Positions 49,393 through 58,376 of a stretch of 64,000 nucleotides of DNA are shown here, in pieces (position 1 is the first letter of the stretch; each line of letters opens with the position of its first letter). The stretch is taken from the NCBI RefSeq assembly GCF_000805455.1, contig NZ_JSUS01000001.1, positions 1 through 64,000 on the forward strand, written 5' to 3'. A program made the translations under genes and the position numbers. Source of the stretch: Acinetobacter sp. A47. GTDB taxonomy: Bacteria > Pseudomonadota > Gammaproteobacteria > Pseudomonadales > Moraxellaceae. Below the pieces are notes generated by a model. That model did no database searches and was not told where the DNA came from. It saw only the letters and a program-made list of their open reading frames with translations.

Positions 49393-49800
49393 GTGAAGAG
49401 TGTTTTATTATCTGCTATGTTGGCCTTTACGTTGGTGGGCTGTACTTCAATAACAACCATGACGCCTGCACAGTTTAACCAGCTCAGCTCTACCCAGATT
49501 CCATTTTCAGGTAATTGGACGGGTACAGGGGGAGAGGCGTTAACTGTGTTGCAGTTAAACCGTCAGGGCAATGGCAAACTTTGTATTGATAATAATAAAG
49601 ACGTCATGTCTTACCGGGTAAAGCTCGTAAATAATGTACTTTATACTGATCAGGGGTTGAAGCTGAATGTGAAAACAATCAATGCTGCTCAGGCGACCTT
49701 GCAAATCCGTATATTGGGATTGGGTGCAACCTTTGAGTTAAATAAAGATGATGCATTAAAGCATATCACACCGAGTTGTAAGGCATTTATAAACGCTTAA
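49393..49800 (+). CDS. Small lipoprotein, unknown function
   Basis: About 135 aa from GTG 49393 (TAGG 8 bases upstream); in-frame GTG 49384 and ATG 49387 are alternatives. Lipobox LVGC follows a good signal segment (VLLSAMLAFTLVGC). The rest is a beta-rich domain: FSGNWTGTGGEALTVLQLNR, GNGKLCIDNNKDVMSYRVKL, ATLQIRILGLGATFEL and a final HITPSCKAF. The two mature Cys may form a disulphide. Similar small lipoproteins are frequent in Acinetobacter and have no known role. Confidence 0.75.
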   Translation: MKSVLLSAMLAFTLVGCTSITTMTPAQFNQLSSTQIPFSGNWTGTGGEALTVLQLNRQGNGKLCIDNNKDVMSYRVKLVNNVLYTDQGLKLNVKTINAAQATLQIRILGLGATFELNKDDALKHITPSCKAFINA

Positions 49801-49871
49801 ATTGTTAGATTTCAATTAATTTATTGGAATCTTAAAACCGTTTAACTTTTGCTGCCAATAAAGAGTTATTT

Positions 49872-50495
49872 ATGTTTTCTCCTTATATTCATGCATTTGC
49901 ATTGTTTTTTTCACTCTTGAACCCCTTTCTGATGAGCGTCTATATGGTGGGGATGATCCGCAATACGGAGGCCAAGGTTTTTAGCAAGGCCCTGATTCAG
50001 GGAAGCCTGATTGCCTTTGGTGTTTTTATCCTGTTTGCGTGGGGCGGGGAAAATATCTTCAGCCGTTACCTGAATGTACGTTTTGAATCTTTCCAGATTT
50101 TTGGCGGGCTGATCTTTTTGGTGATCGGTTATCGTTATGTGTTTCAGGGAGCAGAGACGATTGGTGAAATGCGGGGAGCGCCCGAGCATCTGGCGGGAAC
50201 CATTGCGATGCCGTTTATGATCGGGCCGGGTACCATCAGTGCGGCAGTGGTGACCGGGGTCAGCGTACCTTTTACCGGTGCAATTGCGGTGATTGCACTC
50301 ACCCTGATTCTGACCTGCAGTATCCTCATCCTGATGAAATTTGGTCATGATCATCTGCGCTATAAACATGCCAAATATATTGACCGTTATTTTGATATTG
50401 TGGGGCGTTTGTCGGCCTTGCTGATCGGGACGATTGCAATTGATATGATTGTCAATGGTGTGGTTGGGTTGATCCGTTCAGCAAATTTGGCTTAA
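49872..50495 (+). CDS. MarC-family integral membrane protein
   Basis: 207 aa, six hydrophobic helices. MarC signatures: FFSLLNPFLMSVYMVGM, then FGGLIFLVIGYRYVF, AIALPFMIGPGTIS-like AMPFMIGPGTISAAVVTG, and DIVGRLSALLIGTIAIDMIV. AGAG precedes ATG 49872. The family was once linked to multiple antibiotic resistance but its role is unproven. It stands alone with no terminator visible after it. Confidence 0.9.
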   Translation: MFSPYIHAFALFFSLLNPFLMSVYMVGMIRNTEAKVFSKALIQGSLIAFGVFILFAWGGENIFSRYLNVRFESFQIFGGLIFLVIGYRYVFQGAETIGEMRGAPEHLAGTIAMPFMIGPGTISAAVVTGVSVPFTGAIAVIALTLILTCSILILMKFGHDHLRYKHAKYIDRYFDIVGRLSALLIGTIAIDMIVNGVVGLIRSANLA

Positions 50496-50714
50496 GCAGC
50501 AATAAGAAAAATCCGGATATTGTCGCTGTTTCCATACGCATGGCTGTTGATGGTCATGCGCTGATGTTGGTGGAAACAGTTCCAATGTCACTATCTTAAA
50601 TAAAGACCTTAAAGAGTTATAAAAATAATTGATGATGTTTTGGCATTTTACGCATAGGTTTATGTGCCTGAATCAACGATAATAATCATGTTACATACTT
50701 TATGAGCGCTTCTC

Positions 50715-51239
50715 ATGTATCCATTAGATCAAGCGAACCAGGCACCTGATGACCAGTCAGAGCTGACCATGACCGTTTTGATGACGCCTGATATGGCCAA
50801 CTTTTCAGGTAATGTTCATGGTGGTACGATCCTGAAACTGCTCGATCAGGTGGCTTATGCTTGTGCCAGCCGATACTCCGGGAGCTATGTGGTGACCTTG
50901 TCGGTTGACCGGGTCAACTTCAAGGAGCCGATCTATGTCGGTGAACTGGTTACATTTCTGGCCAGTGTCAATCATGTCGGACGTACCTCAATGGAAATCG
51001 GTATTCGTGTCGAAGCGCAAAACATCCAGAAGCGCACCATTCGTCATACCAATACCTGTTATTTCACCATGGTGGCCGTGGATGAGCAGCGTAAGCCTAA
51101 ACAGGTACCGCCATTAAATCTGGATACCGAGTGGAAACGTTGCCGTTTTGAGGCTGCCGAGCAGCGTAAAGCCATGCGTTTGCAAGAAGTACATCAGCCT
51201 TCATGCAGCATGTATAAGAAAACCACGCAATGCGAATAG
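50715..51239 (+). CDS. Acyl-CoA thioesterase (hotdog, YciA-like)
   Basis: 174 aa. The hotdog domain has the catalytic segment ANFSGNVHGGTILKLLDQVA (Asn/Asp region) and then SRYSGSYVVTLSVDRVNFKE and VNHVGRTSMEIGIRVEAQNI with TCYFTMVAVD. It hydrolyses acyl-CoA thioesters in the cytoplasm; chain-length preference cannot be read. A short basic Cys-containing tail (PSCSMYKKTTQC) is unusual. Single gene with strong terminator. Confidence 0.93.
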   Translation: MYPLDQANQAPDDQSELTMTVLMTPDMANFSGNVHGGTILKLLDQVAYACASRYSGSYVVTLSVDRVNFKEPIYVGELVTFLASVNHVGRTSMEIGIRVEAQNIQKRTIRHTNTCYFTMVAVDEQRKPKQVPPLNLDTEWKRCRFEAAEQRKAMRLQEVHQPSCSMYKKTTQCE

Positions 51240-51267
51240 GTTGGAGCGGTTATCGGTGATAAAAAAG

Positions 51268-51300
51268 AAAGATCGGACCGCAGCATGGTCCGATCTTTAT
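51268..51300 (+). terminator. Terminator of the thioesterase gene
   Basis: A 12-bp perfect stem AAAGATCGGACC/GGTCCGATCTTT (51268-51279, 51287-51298). The T run is short. Confidence 0.85.
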
Positions 51301-51341
51301 TACATGTGTAATGATATAAGCGTTAAATCATTATACATGTA
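51301..51341. repeat. 15-bp inverted repeat after the terminator
   Basis: Arms 51301-51315 and 51327-51341 (TACATGTGTAATGAT against ATCATTATACATGTA) match at 14 of 15 positions, loop 11 bases, immediately after the thioesterase terminator. It has no T run. It may be a second, minus-strand 3' end structure or an intergenic repeat element. Confidence 0.55.
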
Positions 51342-51373
51342 GCACTAAAGGTCTGGAGTACCTTCAGATTTGC

Positions 51374-51574
51374 TTAGTTGGTTGGAGCTGGAGTAGAAGC
51401 CGGTGCTTCAGTTGCTGTTGCATCAGTAGCTGTAGTTGCTTGACCTTGAGTCTCTGGTTGCTCTTGAGTTGAAACAACCACTTGATCTTGAGCAGTTTGC
51501 TCTGCTGTTGCTGCAAATGTTGAAGCTGCTGCAAGGGTAAGGGTTGTTGCAAGAAGTGTTTTGATAAGTTTCAT
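51374..51574 (-). CDS. Small secreted Ala/Thr/Gln-rich protein
   Basis: 66 aa from ATG 51574, with AAGGA 8 bases upstream. A clear Sec signal peptide (LIKTLLATTLTLAAASTFAA, cleavage after TFA, residue ~20) leaves a ~45-residue disordered mature chain of Ala, Thr, Gln, Glu and Pro. It has no Cys and no aromatic residues. Function unknown; short signal-bearing proteins of this kind occur widely in Acinetobacter. Confidence 0.72.
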   Translation of the reverse strand: MKLIKTLLATTLTLAAASTFAATAEQTAQDQVVVSTQEQPETQGQATTATDATATEAPASTPAPTN

Positions 51575-52051
51575 GTTTGGCATCCTTATTTCATTTAAAA
51601 TAACAGCCTTCAATGCAAGATCTGGTGAATCCAGCGCTCTCATTTCGGCATGAGGTTCATGCTATGGGGCAAACGTTTTTGCAGCAACATCCTTAACAAT
51701 CTATTACGTCATTCTTAACAATATGAAATATTGCGTCGCTTTATGTAGTCACTCTGTAAAATAGCATGGAGAACTTCAGCATGAAAATGTATGAAAATAT
51801 GTTTTTCTGATTAAAAAATAGCCTTATTTTTTACGTATTTTAAACATTGATTTAAGTTTAATGAATGTTGGTTAATTGAATAAACCATTTATTTTTTTAG
51901 ATTAAATAATCTTTTTAGATATCGATTGTGACTGGATTGGCTTTATTTTAGGTTAATGCGATAAAAGCCATACTCTATTAAACGATATTCTTTAATTTAT
52001 TTAATCAATTTTTCTCTTTAGAATGAAAGAAATTTGAAATGCGAGTCTATC
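51575..52051. other. AT-rich gene-free region upstream of the CobW gene
   Basis: 477 bases that become very AT-rich after 51780. No ORF, RNA gene or Zur box (a dyad of the GTTATANNATAAC type) was recognised. Confidence 0.4.
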
Positions 52052-53068
52052 GTGAAACTACTTGCTCCCCGAAAAGTCCCGACCCATATTATTTCCGGTT
52101 TTTTAGGAGCAGGTAAAACCACCCTGTTACAGCATTTGCTCACCCAGAAACCTGAACATGAGGTCTGGGCCGTACTGATGAATGAGTTCGGGCAAATTGG
52201 CGTGGACCAGCAACTGATTAGCCAGCAGCAGGGGTATGCCGTCAAAGAGCTATTGGGTGGCTGTTTATGTTGCAGCAGCCAGTTACCGATGCAAATTGCA
52301 CTTGCGCGTTTACTCAGTGACAGCAAACCTGACCGTTTATTTATCGAGCCGACCGGTTTGGGACATCCGGCCCAGCTGTTAGCACAACTGACCGAGCCAC
52401 ATTGGCAAGATAGTCTGGCCATGCGTGCCCTGGTGATCGTGGTGGATGGTAGCCGTTTACATGATACGGACTGGGTCAGACAAAACTTGTATACCGATCA
52501 GCTCAAGGCTGCACAAATTGTGGTGTTGTCGCATATTGACTGCATGACGGCAGCAGACCGTCAGGCTTATACCGCATTGAAGCAGGAATATGCCACCTAT
52601 GTGCCGCATTGGATTGAGGCTGAAAACGGGCAGGTGGAGATTCAGGCATTGGAGGTCATGCATCAGGCCGTTGCACGGACAATCCAGCCACTATTAAGGT
52701 TACAGCAAACACAACCTGCCCAGGCCCCGTCGCCAGAAATAAAACAGTTGCCGTATCATTACATTGAAACGGCCCAAGGCTATACGGTCGCGGGCTGGAA
52801 GCTGCCCAAACGCTGGCAATTCAATTTTTATGATCTGCTGGATGTACTGTGTGCGCAGCAAGACTGGCTACGCATTAAAGGCATCTTTCATACTGACCAG
52901 GGCTGGAAAAGCTTTAATTTTAACTCTCAGCAATTTAACTATAAATCAGCCGAAGCCGGCATGGATAACCGGATCGAGGTGATTACGCAGTCTGAACGGG
53001 ACTGGCTGGCATTTGAAACACAGTTACTGGCCTGCCGTACCGACCGGGAGGCAGCAAGCAGGGAATAA
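52052..53068 (+). CDS. CobW/COG0523 GTPase, putative metallochaperone
   Basis: 338 aa from GTG 52052 (GCGAG 6 bases upstream); TTG 52034 is an alternative. The G3E GTPase motifs are present: Walker A SGFLGAGKTTLLQ, metal-binding GGCLCC (the CxCC hallmark), Walker B FIEPTGLGHP, and the guanine-specificity region VLSHIDCM (not NKxD). The CobW C-terminal domain ends with HTDQGWKSFNFN. COG0523 proteins deliver zinc, cobalt or other metals; the metal is not predictable. The changed NKxD position may alter nucleotide choice. It precedes yaeQ by 78 bases. Confidence 0.88.
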   Translation: MKLLAPRKVPTHIISGFLGAGKTTLLQHLLTQKPEHEVWAVLMNEFGQIGVDQQLISQQQGYAVKELLGGCLCCSSQLPMQIALARLLSDSKPDRLFIEPTGLGHPAQLLAQLTEPHWQDSLAMRALVIVVDGSRLHDTDWVRQNLYTDQLKAAQIVVLSHIDCMTAADRQAYTALKQEYATYVPHWIEAENGQVEIQALEVMHQAVARTIQPLLRLQQTQPAQAPSPEIKQLPYHYIETAQGYTVAGWKLPKRWQFNFYDLLDVLCAQQDWLRIKGIFHTDQGWKSFNFNSQQFNYKSAEAGMDNRIEVITQSERDWLAFETQLLACRTDREAASRE

Positions 53069-53146
53069 ATCACCGCCTTATTGTGCTTAAAATAGAGTAT
53101 CCTTAGCGCCAAATTTAACAGCATCGTATTTTGAAGAGTATTGTTT

Positions 53147-53677
53147 ATGGCGTTAAAAGCAACAATATATAAGGCAGACCTGAATATTGCCAATATGGAT
53201 GAGCATATCTATGCCGATTACCAGCTGACGCTGGCTTTGCATCCATCTGAAACAATCGAGCGTTTAATGGTGCGTATTCTGGCTTATGCCCGTTTTGCAG
53301 ATGAGCATCTGGAGTTTACCAAAGACCTGTTTGAAACTGACGAGCCGGCATTATGGCAAAAAGACCTGACCGGGCTTTTGGAAAACTGGATTGAAGTCGG
53401 CTGCCCATCTGAAGATAAAGTCAAAAAGGCCAGCGCACGCTGTAAAAATGTGGCAGTCGTGACTTATGGCTCACAGGCAGACGACTGGTGGCAGAAAAAT
53501 AGCAAGATTAAAACTTTAAGCAATGTACAGGTGTGGCAATTGGCTCCCCAGACCACGCAAGCGCTTGAGGGCTTATGCGAACGTACCATGCAGTTACAGC
53601 TTAATATCATGGATGGTGAATGGACCTTGTTAAGTGACAAGGGACAGGTCGACATTCAGTGGCAACAGTTGCAATAA
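53147..53677 (+). CDS. yaeQ: YaeQ family protein
   Basis: 176 aa from ATG 53147. The family start MALKATIYKADLNIANMD is exact, followed by YQLTLALHPSETIERLMVRI, FTKDLFETDEPALWQ and the nuclease-like segment WIEVGCPSEDKVKKASARCK, VAVVTYGSQADDWW. YaeQ has a PD-(D/E)XK-type fold; the proposed RfaH-like activity was withdrawn, so function is open. It lies 30 bases upstream of the FKBP gene and could be co-transcribed with it and the CobW gene. Confidence 0.95.
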   Translation: MALKATIYKADLNIANMDEHIYADYQLTLALHPSETIERLMVRILAYARFADEHLEFTKDLFETDEPALWQKDLTGLLENWIEVGCPSEDKVKKASARCKNVAVVTYGSQADDWWQKNSKIKTLSNVQVWQLAPQTTQALEGLCERTMQLQLNIMDGEWTLLSDKGQVDIQWQQLQ

Positions 53678-53707
53678 TCTTGGTTTGAGTTATTTGGAGA
53701 GATAGAA

Positions 53708-54049
53708 ATGAGTGCAGAATTAGAAATCATTGATTTGAAAGTGGGTGAAGGCAAAGAAGCCGTGAAAGGGGCTTTAATCACAACACATTATACCGGTTGG
53801 CTGGAAGATGGTACCAAGTTTGATTCTTCACTGGATCGCGGCAACTATTTTGAAACCGTGATCGGGACAGGCCGGGTTATCAAGGGTTGGGATCAGGGCA
53901 TCATGGGAATGCGTGTGGGCGGTAAGCGTAAACTTGTTGTGCCTGCCCATCTGGCTTATGGCGCGCGTAAGATTGGAAAAATTATTCCGGCAAATGCAAA
54001 TCTGACCTTTGAAATCGAACTGTTTGATGTCAAGACACGCGACGAATAA
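53708..54049 (+). CDS. FKBP-type peptidyl-prolyl isomerase
   Basis: 113 aa, a single FKBP domain without signal peptide, so cytoplasmic. Motifs: GALITTHYTGWLEDGTKFDS, then VIGTGRVIKGWDQGIMGMRV, GGKRKLVVPAHLAYG and IPANANLTFEIELFDV. The active-site residues Tyr, Asp, Phe, Trp and Tyr are in place. GGAGAG is 6 bases before ATG 53708. It catalyses cis-trans proline isomerisation in folding; natural clients are unknown. Confidence 0.96.
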   Translation: MSAELEIIDLKVGEGKEAVKGALITTHYTGWLEDGTKFDSSLDRGNYFETVIGTGRVIKGWDQGIMGMRVGGKRKLVVPAHLAYGARKIGKIIPANANLTFEIELFDVKTRDE

Positions 54050-54414
54050 CCGTTTTTGCGGCTAGAGCATGAAAGTGATTTGGTCTGTCTTTTTGACTAA
54101 ATCACTTTAAAATCAGTAATATAATAACAAACAAGACAGCATTAAATAACATTTTGATTTTCAATAATTTTCTTTTATCCGAATTTTATTACAGTCCGGG
54201 AAAAAATGATTGATTCTCCAGACACTCCTGTATATCTTTGAGTTAAAGAGCAATTTTCAGCGATTCTAGCTGTTGAAATAACAGGTCATTTTGCAAGATC
54301 GGGGTCGGCTCTTGAGATGGCCATAAGCCGGTGGGGGAACAGGGCGCTTATGGTTTATCAATATAAAAACATGGCAAAAATTAACGATAAAAGTTTGAAT
54401 AAATAGAGGTGGGT
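54050..54414. other. Gene-free region
   Basis: 365 AT-rich bases. I see no RNA gene, promoter consensus or repeat that stands out. Confidence 0.4.
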
Positions 54415-54816
54415 ATGAATGATTATCTGGATATCACGGTATCCGAGCTATTAACAGAATTAGACCATTTTTTCCTGATCGATACGCATGATGGTGCGCA
54501 GACCGGATTCTGGGTCAATGAAAAAGCCTTGATGGACAAGCACTACTGGATTGATGGTGAATATAAGGTAGAAATCCTCAGGTCATTACAGCCCTCACAC
54601 CAGTATGCACCGCATGATTATAAAATTACCCGGCTGGCGACTTCTGACGATGACAGTCATGTGGTCTTGCTGGAGTATGACGGGGTACATAAAAAAATAT
54701 CGACCTTCCGCCGTGGCGAGTGGGTGAACCGTTTAAATAAATATTTTTATCAGAAAGAGCGCCATTATTTGCAGCAACTGGCCGAGCATCCAAACTTTCA
54801 GCTGATTCAGTATTAA
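54415..54816 (+). CDS. Conserved-looking cytosolic protein, unknown
   Basis: 133 aa from ATG 54415, with AGAGGTGG just upstream; GTG 54409 is less likely. It is soluble and charged: DITVSELLTELDHFFLIDTH, then EYKVEILRSLQPSHQYAPHD and HVVLLEYDGVHKKISTFRRG. No domain recognised. It is the gene directly before pgaB, where pgaA would be expected, but it has no porin or TPR features and has its own terminator, so it is not a pga gene. Confidence 0.7.
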   Translation: MNDYLDITVSELLTELDHFFLIDTHDGAQTGFWVNEKALMDKHYWIDGEYKVEILRSLQPSHQYAPHDYKITRLATSDDDSHVVLLEYDGVHKKISTFRRGEWVNRLNKYFYQKERHYLQQLAEHPNFQLIQY

Positions 54817-54835
54817 TCTGCAGCATGCTGGCAGG

Positions 54836-54872
54836 AAAACTCCCAATGTTGTTTGTCATCTTGGGAGTTTTT
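54836..54872 (+). terminator. Terminator upstream of the pga cluster
   Basis: An 11-bp stem AAAACTCCCAA/TTGGGAGTTTT (54836-54846, 54861-54871) runs into further T residues, so pgaB needs its own promoter in 54873-55075. Confidence 0.88.
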
Positions 54873-55075
54873 TGATTTTTGTTAAGAAATACGCGGTTAT
54901 TCTGTGATTTTTATCATAAAAAATACTTTTAAGTTTATTTTCAGTTTTTAAAATTATAAATACAATCCGTACTTCCCGGCTGAGCCTTCAAATTATCTGA
55001 TCTGTGCATGAAACGGTAAGATCATGAAGGCATGATCTGTAATCAGCAACTTCCTAATCTTGAGACGATATCTCT

Positions 55076-57073
55076 ATGACAACACGTTTAGTGTCTCCGA
55101 CCTGTAACACACTTTTAGGTCTTGTGTTTGGTGTGGTGGCCAGTACCACAACTTTTGCGGCAACTCCAAAAATTGATGCAACCACATTAACGGTCATTGG
55201 CTATCATGAAATTACAGACCGGAAAGATGCACTGATTCCAAGTTATTCGGTGACGACGCAACAGTTCAGTGAGCATATCGACTGGCTTAAAAAAAACGGT
55301 TATCACTTTATTAATGTTGACCAGCTGATCAAGGCTCATCAGGGCAAATATAGATTACCGCGTAAACCGGTGTTGCTGACTGTAGATGACGGTTATCAGT
55401 CTTTCTATCAAAATGCCTATCCGATTATCCGGGCGAAAAAGATTCCGGTGGTGCTGGCCGTGGTGGGGTCCTGGCTGGAACCCAAGGCCGGCCAGAAGGT
55501 CAATTTTGGCGGTGAGGAAATTGCCCGCAACAAGATTCTGAGTTGGGAAGAGCTCAGGGAGATGCAAAACAGCGGGCTGGTCGAGATTGCCAGCCATAGC
55601 TATCACTTGCATGAAGGGATCAATGCCAACCCGCAAGGCAATCTGGAACCTGCCGCAATTGCACGCATCTATGACCCGAAAAGTAAAAGTTATGAAAGCG
55701 ATGCGGCTTATCAGGCACGTGTCTATGCCGACCTGAAAAAGAACAATGAGCTGTTAAAGGCCCATGGCCTGCGTTCACCACGGGTCATGGTCTGGCCGTA
55801 TGGCCGTTATAACATGCAGCTGGTTCAGGCTTCCAAGCAGCTCGGAATGCCGATTACCATCACGCTGGATGACGGTGCTGACCATGCCAAGCAATCTTTG
55901 CAGAACATGAGCCGTATCCTGATTCAGGGAGGGATGTCGACCAGTGCACTGGCGCAGGAAATCAAGACCCGTGAGCTGAACCTTAATGACAATAATCGCC
56001 CGCAAAAAATCATGCATGTCGATCTGGATTATATTTATGATCCTGACGAGAAGCAGCAAGAGCGTAATCTGGATCACCTGATTGACCGGATTAACGCGAT
56101 GGGCGTCAATACCGTCTATTTACAGGCCTTTTCTGACCCGGATGCCAACGGTTCTGCCGATATGGTGTATTTCCCGAACCGTCATCTACCAATGCGTGCC
56201 GACCTGTTTAACCGTGTGGCCTGGCAAATCCAGACCCGTACCCCGGTACAGCGTTTATATGCCTGGATGCCATTACTGGCCTGGGAACTGCCGAAGAAAG
56301 ATCCGGTTTCAAAAGATCTGGTCGAAACCCAGCAGGCCAAAGCCGGTGAGCATTTGAATATGGGCTATATCCGTCTTAGCCCGTTCTCGCCAGAAGCACG
56401 CCAGACCATTAAGGAAATTTATCAGGATCTGGCAAAATCGACGCCGTTCGATGGTCTACTGTTTCATGACGATGTAACCTTGTCGGACTATGAAGATGCC
56501 AGCCCGGATGCACTGGCAGCTTATGCAAAGCAGGGCCTGCCGACAGATCTGGCCAAAATTCGTGACAACGAGGCAGATTTGCAAAAGTGGACTGCCTATA
56601 AGACACGGTATCTGGACGACTTTGCCATGGAGCTGGCGGCTGAGGTGCGTCAATATCAGCCTTTTCTGGTCACTGCCCGTAACCTGTATGCACAGGTTGC
56701 CTTAAACCCGTATGCAGAAAACTGGTATGCCCAGTCTTTAGAACAGTCATTAAACCGTTATGACTTTACCGCGATTATGGCCATGCCTTATATGGAGCAA
56801 GCCGATAATCCGGAAAAGTTTTATAGTGATATCTTGAACCGTGTCAAGAAATATCCAAATGGTGTAAAAAAGACCGTGATGGAGTTACAGGCCATTAACT
56901 GGCGTAACAACCAGAAAATTCCGTCTGAAGAAATGTCGGCAACCATCAAGTCTTTGTATCAGCAGGGTGCAATGCATATTGCCTATTATCCTGACGATCC
57001 GATCAAAGGACATCCAGATGTAGAAACAATGCGTAAGGCTTTTGGTCTAAAATCATCTCAATTAGTGCCATAG
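55076..57073 (+). CDS. pgaB: Poly-beta-1,6-N-acetylglucosamine N-deacetylase PgaB
   Basis: 665 aa. A signal peptide (cleavage after TFAA, ~29) is followed by the CE4 deacetylase domain (~35-300): VIGYHEITD, the metal-binding VLLTVDDGYQSFY at ~103, VEIASHSYHLHEG and RVMVWPYGRYN. The C-terminal GH153-type glycoside-hydrolase domain (~315-645) has LDYIYDPDEKQQERNLDHLI, LLFHDDVTLSDYEDASPDAL and AMPYMEQA. PgaB deacetylates and trims PNAG in the periplasm before export. There is no lipobox, unlike the lipoprotein PgaB of Escherichia coli. The partner porin gene pgaA is missing upstream. Confidence 0.97.
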   Translation: MTTRLVSPTCNTLLGLVFGVVASTTTFAATPKIDATTLTVIGYHEITDRKDALIPSYSVTTQQFSEHIDWLKKNGYHFINVDQLIKAHQGKYRLPRKPVLLTVDDGYQSFYQNAYPIIRAKKIPVVLAVVGSWLEPKAGQKVNFGGEEIARNKILSWEELREMQNSGLVEIASHSYHLHEGINANPQGNLEPAAIARIYDPKSKSYESDAAYQARVYADLKKNNELLKAHGLRSPRVMVWPYGRYNMQLVQASKQLGMPITITLDDGADHAKQSLQNMSRILIQGGMSTSALAQEIKTRELNLNDNNRPQKIMHVDLDYIYDPDEKQQERNLDHLIDRINAMGVNTVYLQAFSDPDANGSADMVYFPNRHLPMRADLFNRVAWQIQTRTPVQRLYAWMPLLAWELPKKDPVSKDLVETQQAKAGEHLNMGYIRLSPFSPEARQTIKEIYQDLAKSTPFDGLLFHDDVTLSDYEDASPDALAAYAKQGLPTDLAKIRDNEADLQKWTAYKTRYLDDFAMELAAEVRQYQPFLVTARNLYAQVALNPYAENWYAQSLEQSLNRYDFTAIMAMPYMEQADNPEKFYSDILNRVKKYPNGVKKTVMELQAINWRNNQKIPSEEMSATIKSLYQQGAMHIAYYPDDPIKGHPDVETMRKAFGLKSSQLVP

Positions 57074-57086
57074 TGGAGTAATGTAG

Positions 57087-58343
57087 ATGAGTTGGATTGC
57101 TTTATTGTGGTCATACGCCATTAAGTTTGTTTTTTACTATCCATTATTCATGTCGTATTTATGGATGGTCGGAGCAATCATTTTCTATTGGAAAGAGCGT
57201 CAGGACCCGCCTTATCAGCAACCCGCTGCTTTGCCTGAATATCCTAAAGTTGCCGTCTTGGTTCCCTGCTTTAATGAAGGCGTCAATGCTGAAGAAACCA
57301 TTAGCCATGCCTTGCAACTGGACTATCCCAACTTTGAGGTCATTGCCATCAATGATGGCAGTTCTGACAATACCGGTGAAGTACTGGATCGTCTGGCTGG
57401 CCAGTATGAAAAATTACGGGTGGTGCATCTGGCACAAAATCAGGGTAAGGCCATGGGGCTGCAAGCAGGTAGCCTGATGACCGATGCCGAATTCCTGATC
57501 GGGATTGATGGTGATGCCTTGCTCGATCCGCATGCAGCCAAATGGATGGTGCGGCATTTTCTGGAAGACCCAACCGTGGCTGCGGTAACGGGCAATCCGC
57601 GTATCCGGACCCGTTCAACCTTGCTCGGGCGTATTCAGGTCGGGGAGTTTTCTTCGATAGTTGGCATGATCAAGCGTGCACAACGTACCTTTGGCCGCTT
57701 GTTTACCGTATCGGGTGTGATTACCGCATTTCGTAAAAGTGCAGTGCATCAGGTCGATTACTGGTCTCCCAATATGCTGACTGAAGATATTGACATTACC
57801 TGGAAGTTACAGCGTGCAGGCTGGGATGTACGCTTTGAACCGAATGCGCTGGTCTGGATCTTGATGCCTGAAACCCTGACCGGGTTATGGAAACAGCGTT
57901 TGCGCTGGGCTATGGGCGGTGCTCAGGTGCTGCTCAAAAATATCGATGTTTTCCTCAAGCCTAAGCTGAATTTTTTATGGCCCTTGATGTTTGAGTTGTG
58001 TCTGACACTGGTCTGGTCATATCTGATGCTGATTATGGCACTGGTCTGGTTGTTGCATTTTGTGTTTGCAATTCCGGCTCTGGCGATGGTGAGTTCGCCA
58101 TTTTTACCGTATGGCAGTGGAATTTTATTGGGCGCCACCTGTTTAATTCAGTTTGCTTTAAGCAAATGGATGGATAGTCGTTATGAACCCAATCTCGGTA
58201 AAAATTATTATTGGATGATTTGGTACCCATTTGTGTTTTGGTTAATCACGATAACTGCTACAATCGTCGCCTTTCCAAAGGTCCTGTTGCGTAATGATGA
58301 GAAGCGTGCCCGTTGGATTAGCCCTGATCGTGGAATTCGTTGA
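57087..58343 (+). CDS. pgaC: PNAG synthase glycosyltransferase PgaC
   Basis: 418 aa, 13 bases after pgaB with GGAG before ATG 57087. Two N-terminal and three C-terminal transmembrane segments enclose a processive GT2 domain: VAVLVPCFNEGVNAEETISH, AINDGSSDNTGEVLD, IGIDGDALLDPHA (DxD), TEDIDITWKLQRAGW and QRLRWAMGG (the QxxRW motif). It polymerises UDP-GlcNAc at the inner membrane with PgaD and is activated by cyclic-di-GMP in other species. Confidence 0.98.
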   Translation: MSWIALLWSYAIKFVFYYPLFMSYLWMVGAIIFYWKERQDPPYQQPAALPEYPKVAVLVPCFNEGVNAEETISHALQLDYPNFEVIAINDGSSDNTGEVLDRLAGQYEKLRVVHLAQNQGKAMGLQAGSLMTDAEFLIGIDGDALLDPHAAKWMVRHFLEDPTVAAVTGNPRIRTRSTLLGRIQVGEFSSIVGMIKRAQRTFGRLFTVSGVITAFRKSAVHQVDYWSPNMLTEDIDITWKLQRAGWDVRFEPNALVWILMPETLTGLWKQRLRWAMGGAQVLLKNIDVFLKPKLNFLWPLMFELCLTLVWSYLMLIMALVWLLHFVFAIPALAMVSSPFLPYGSGILLGATCLIQFALSKWMDSRYEPNLGKNYYWMIWYPFVFWLITITATIVAFPKVLLRNDEKRARWISPDRGIR

Positions 58344-58376
58344 ATCGCAAAGATTCATTTTGCTGAGTAAAAAGCA

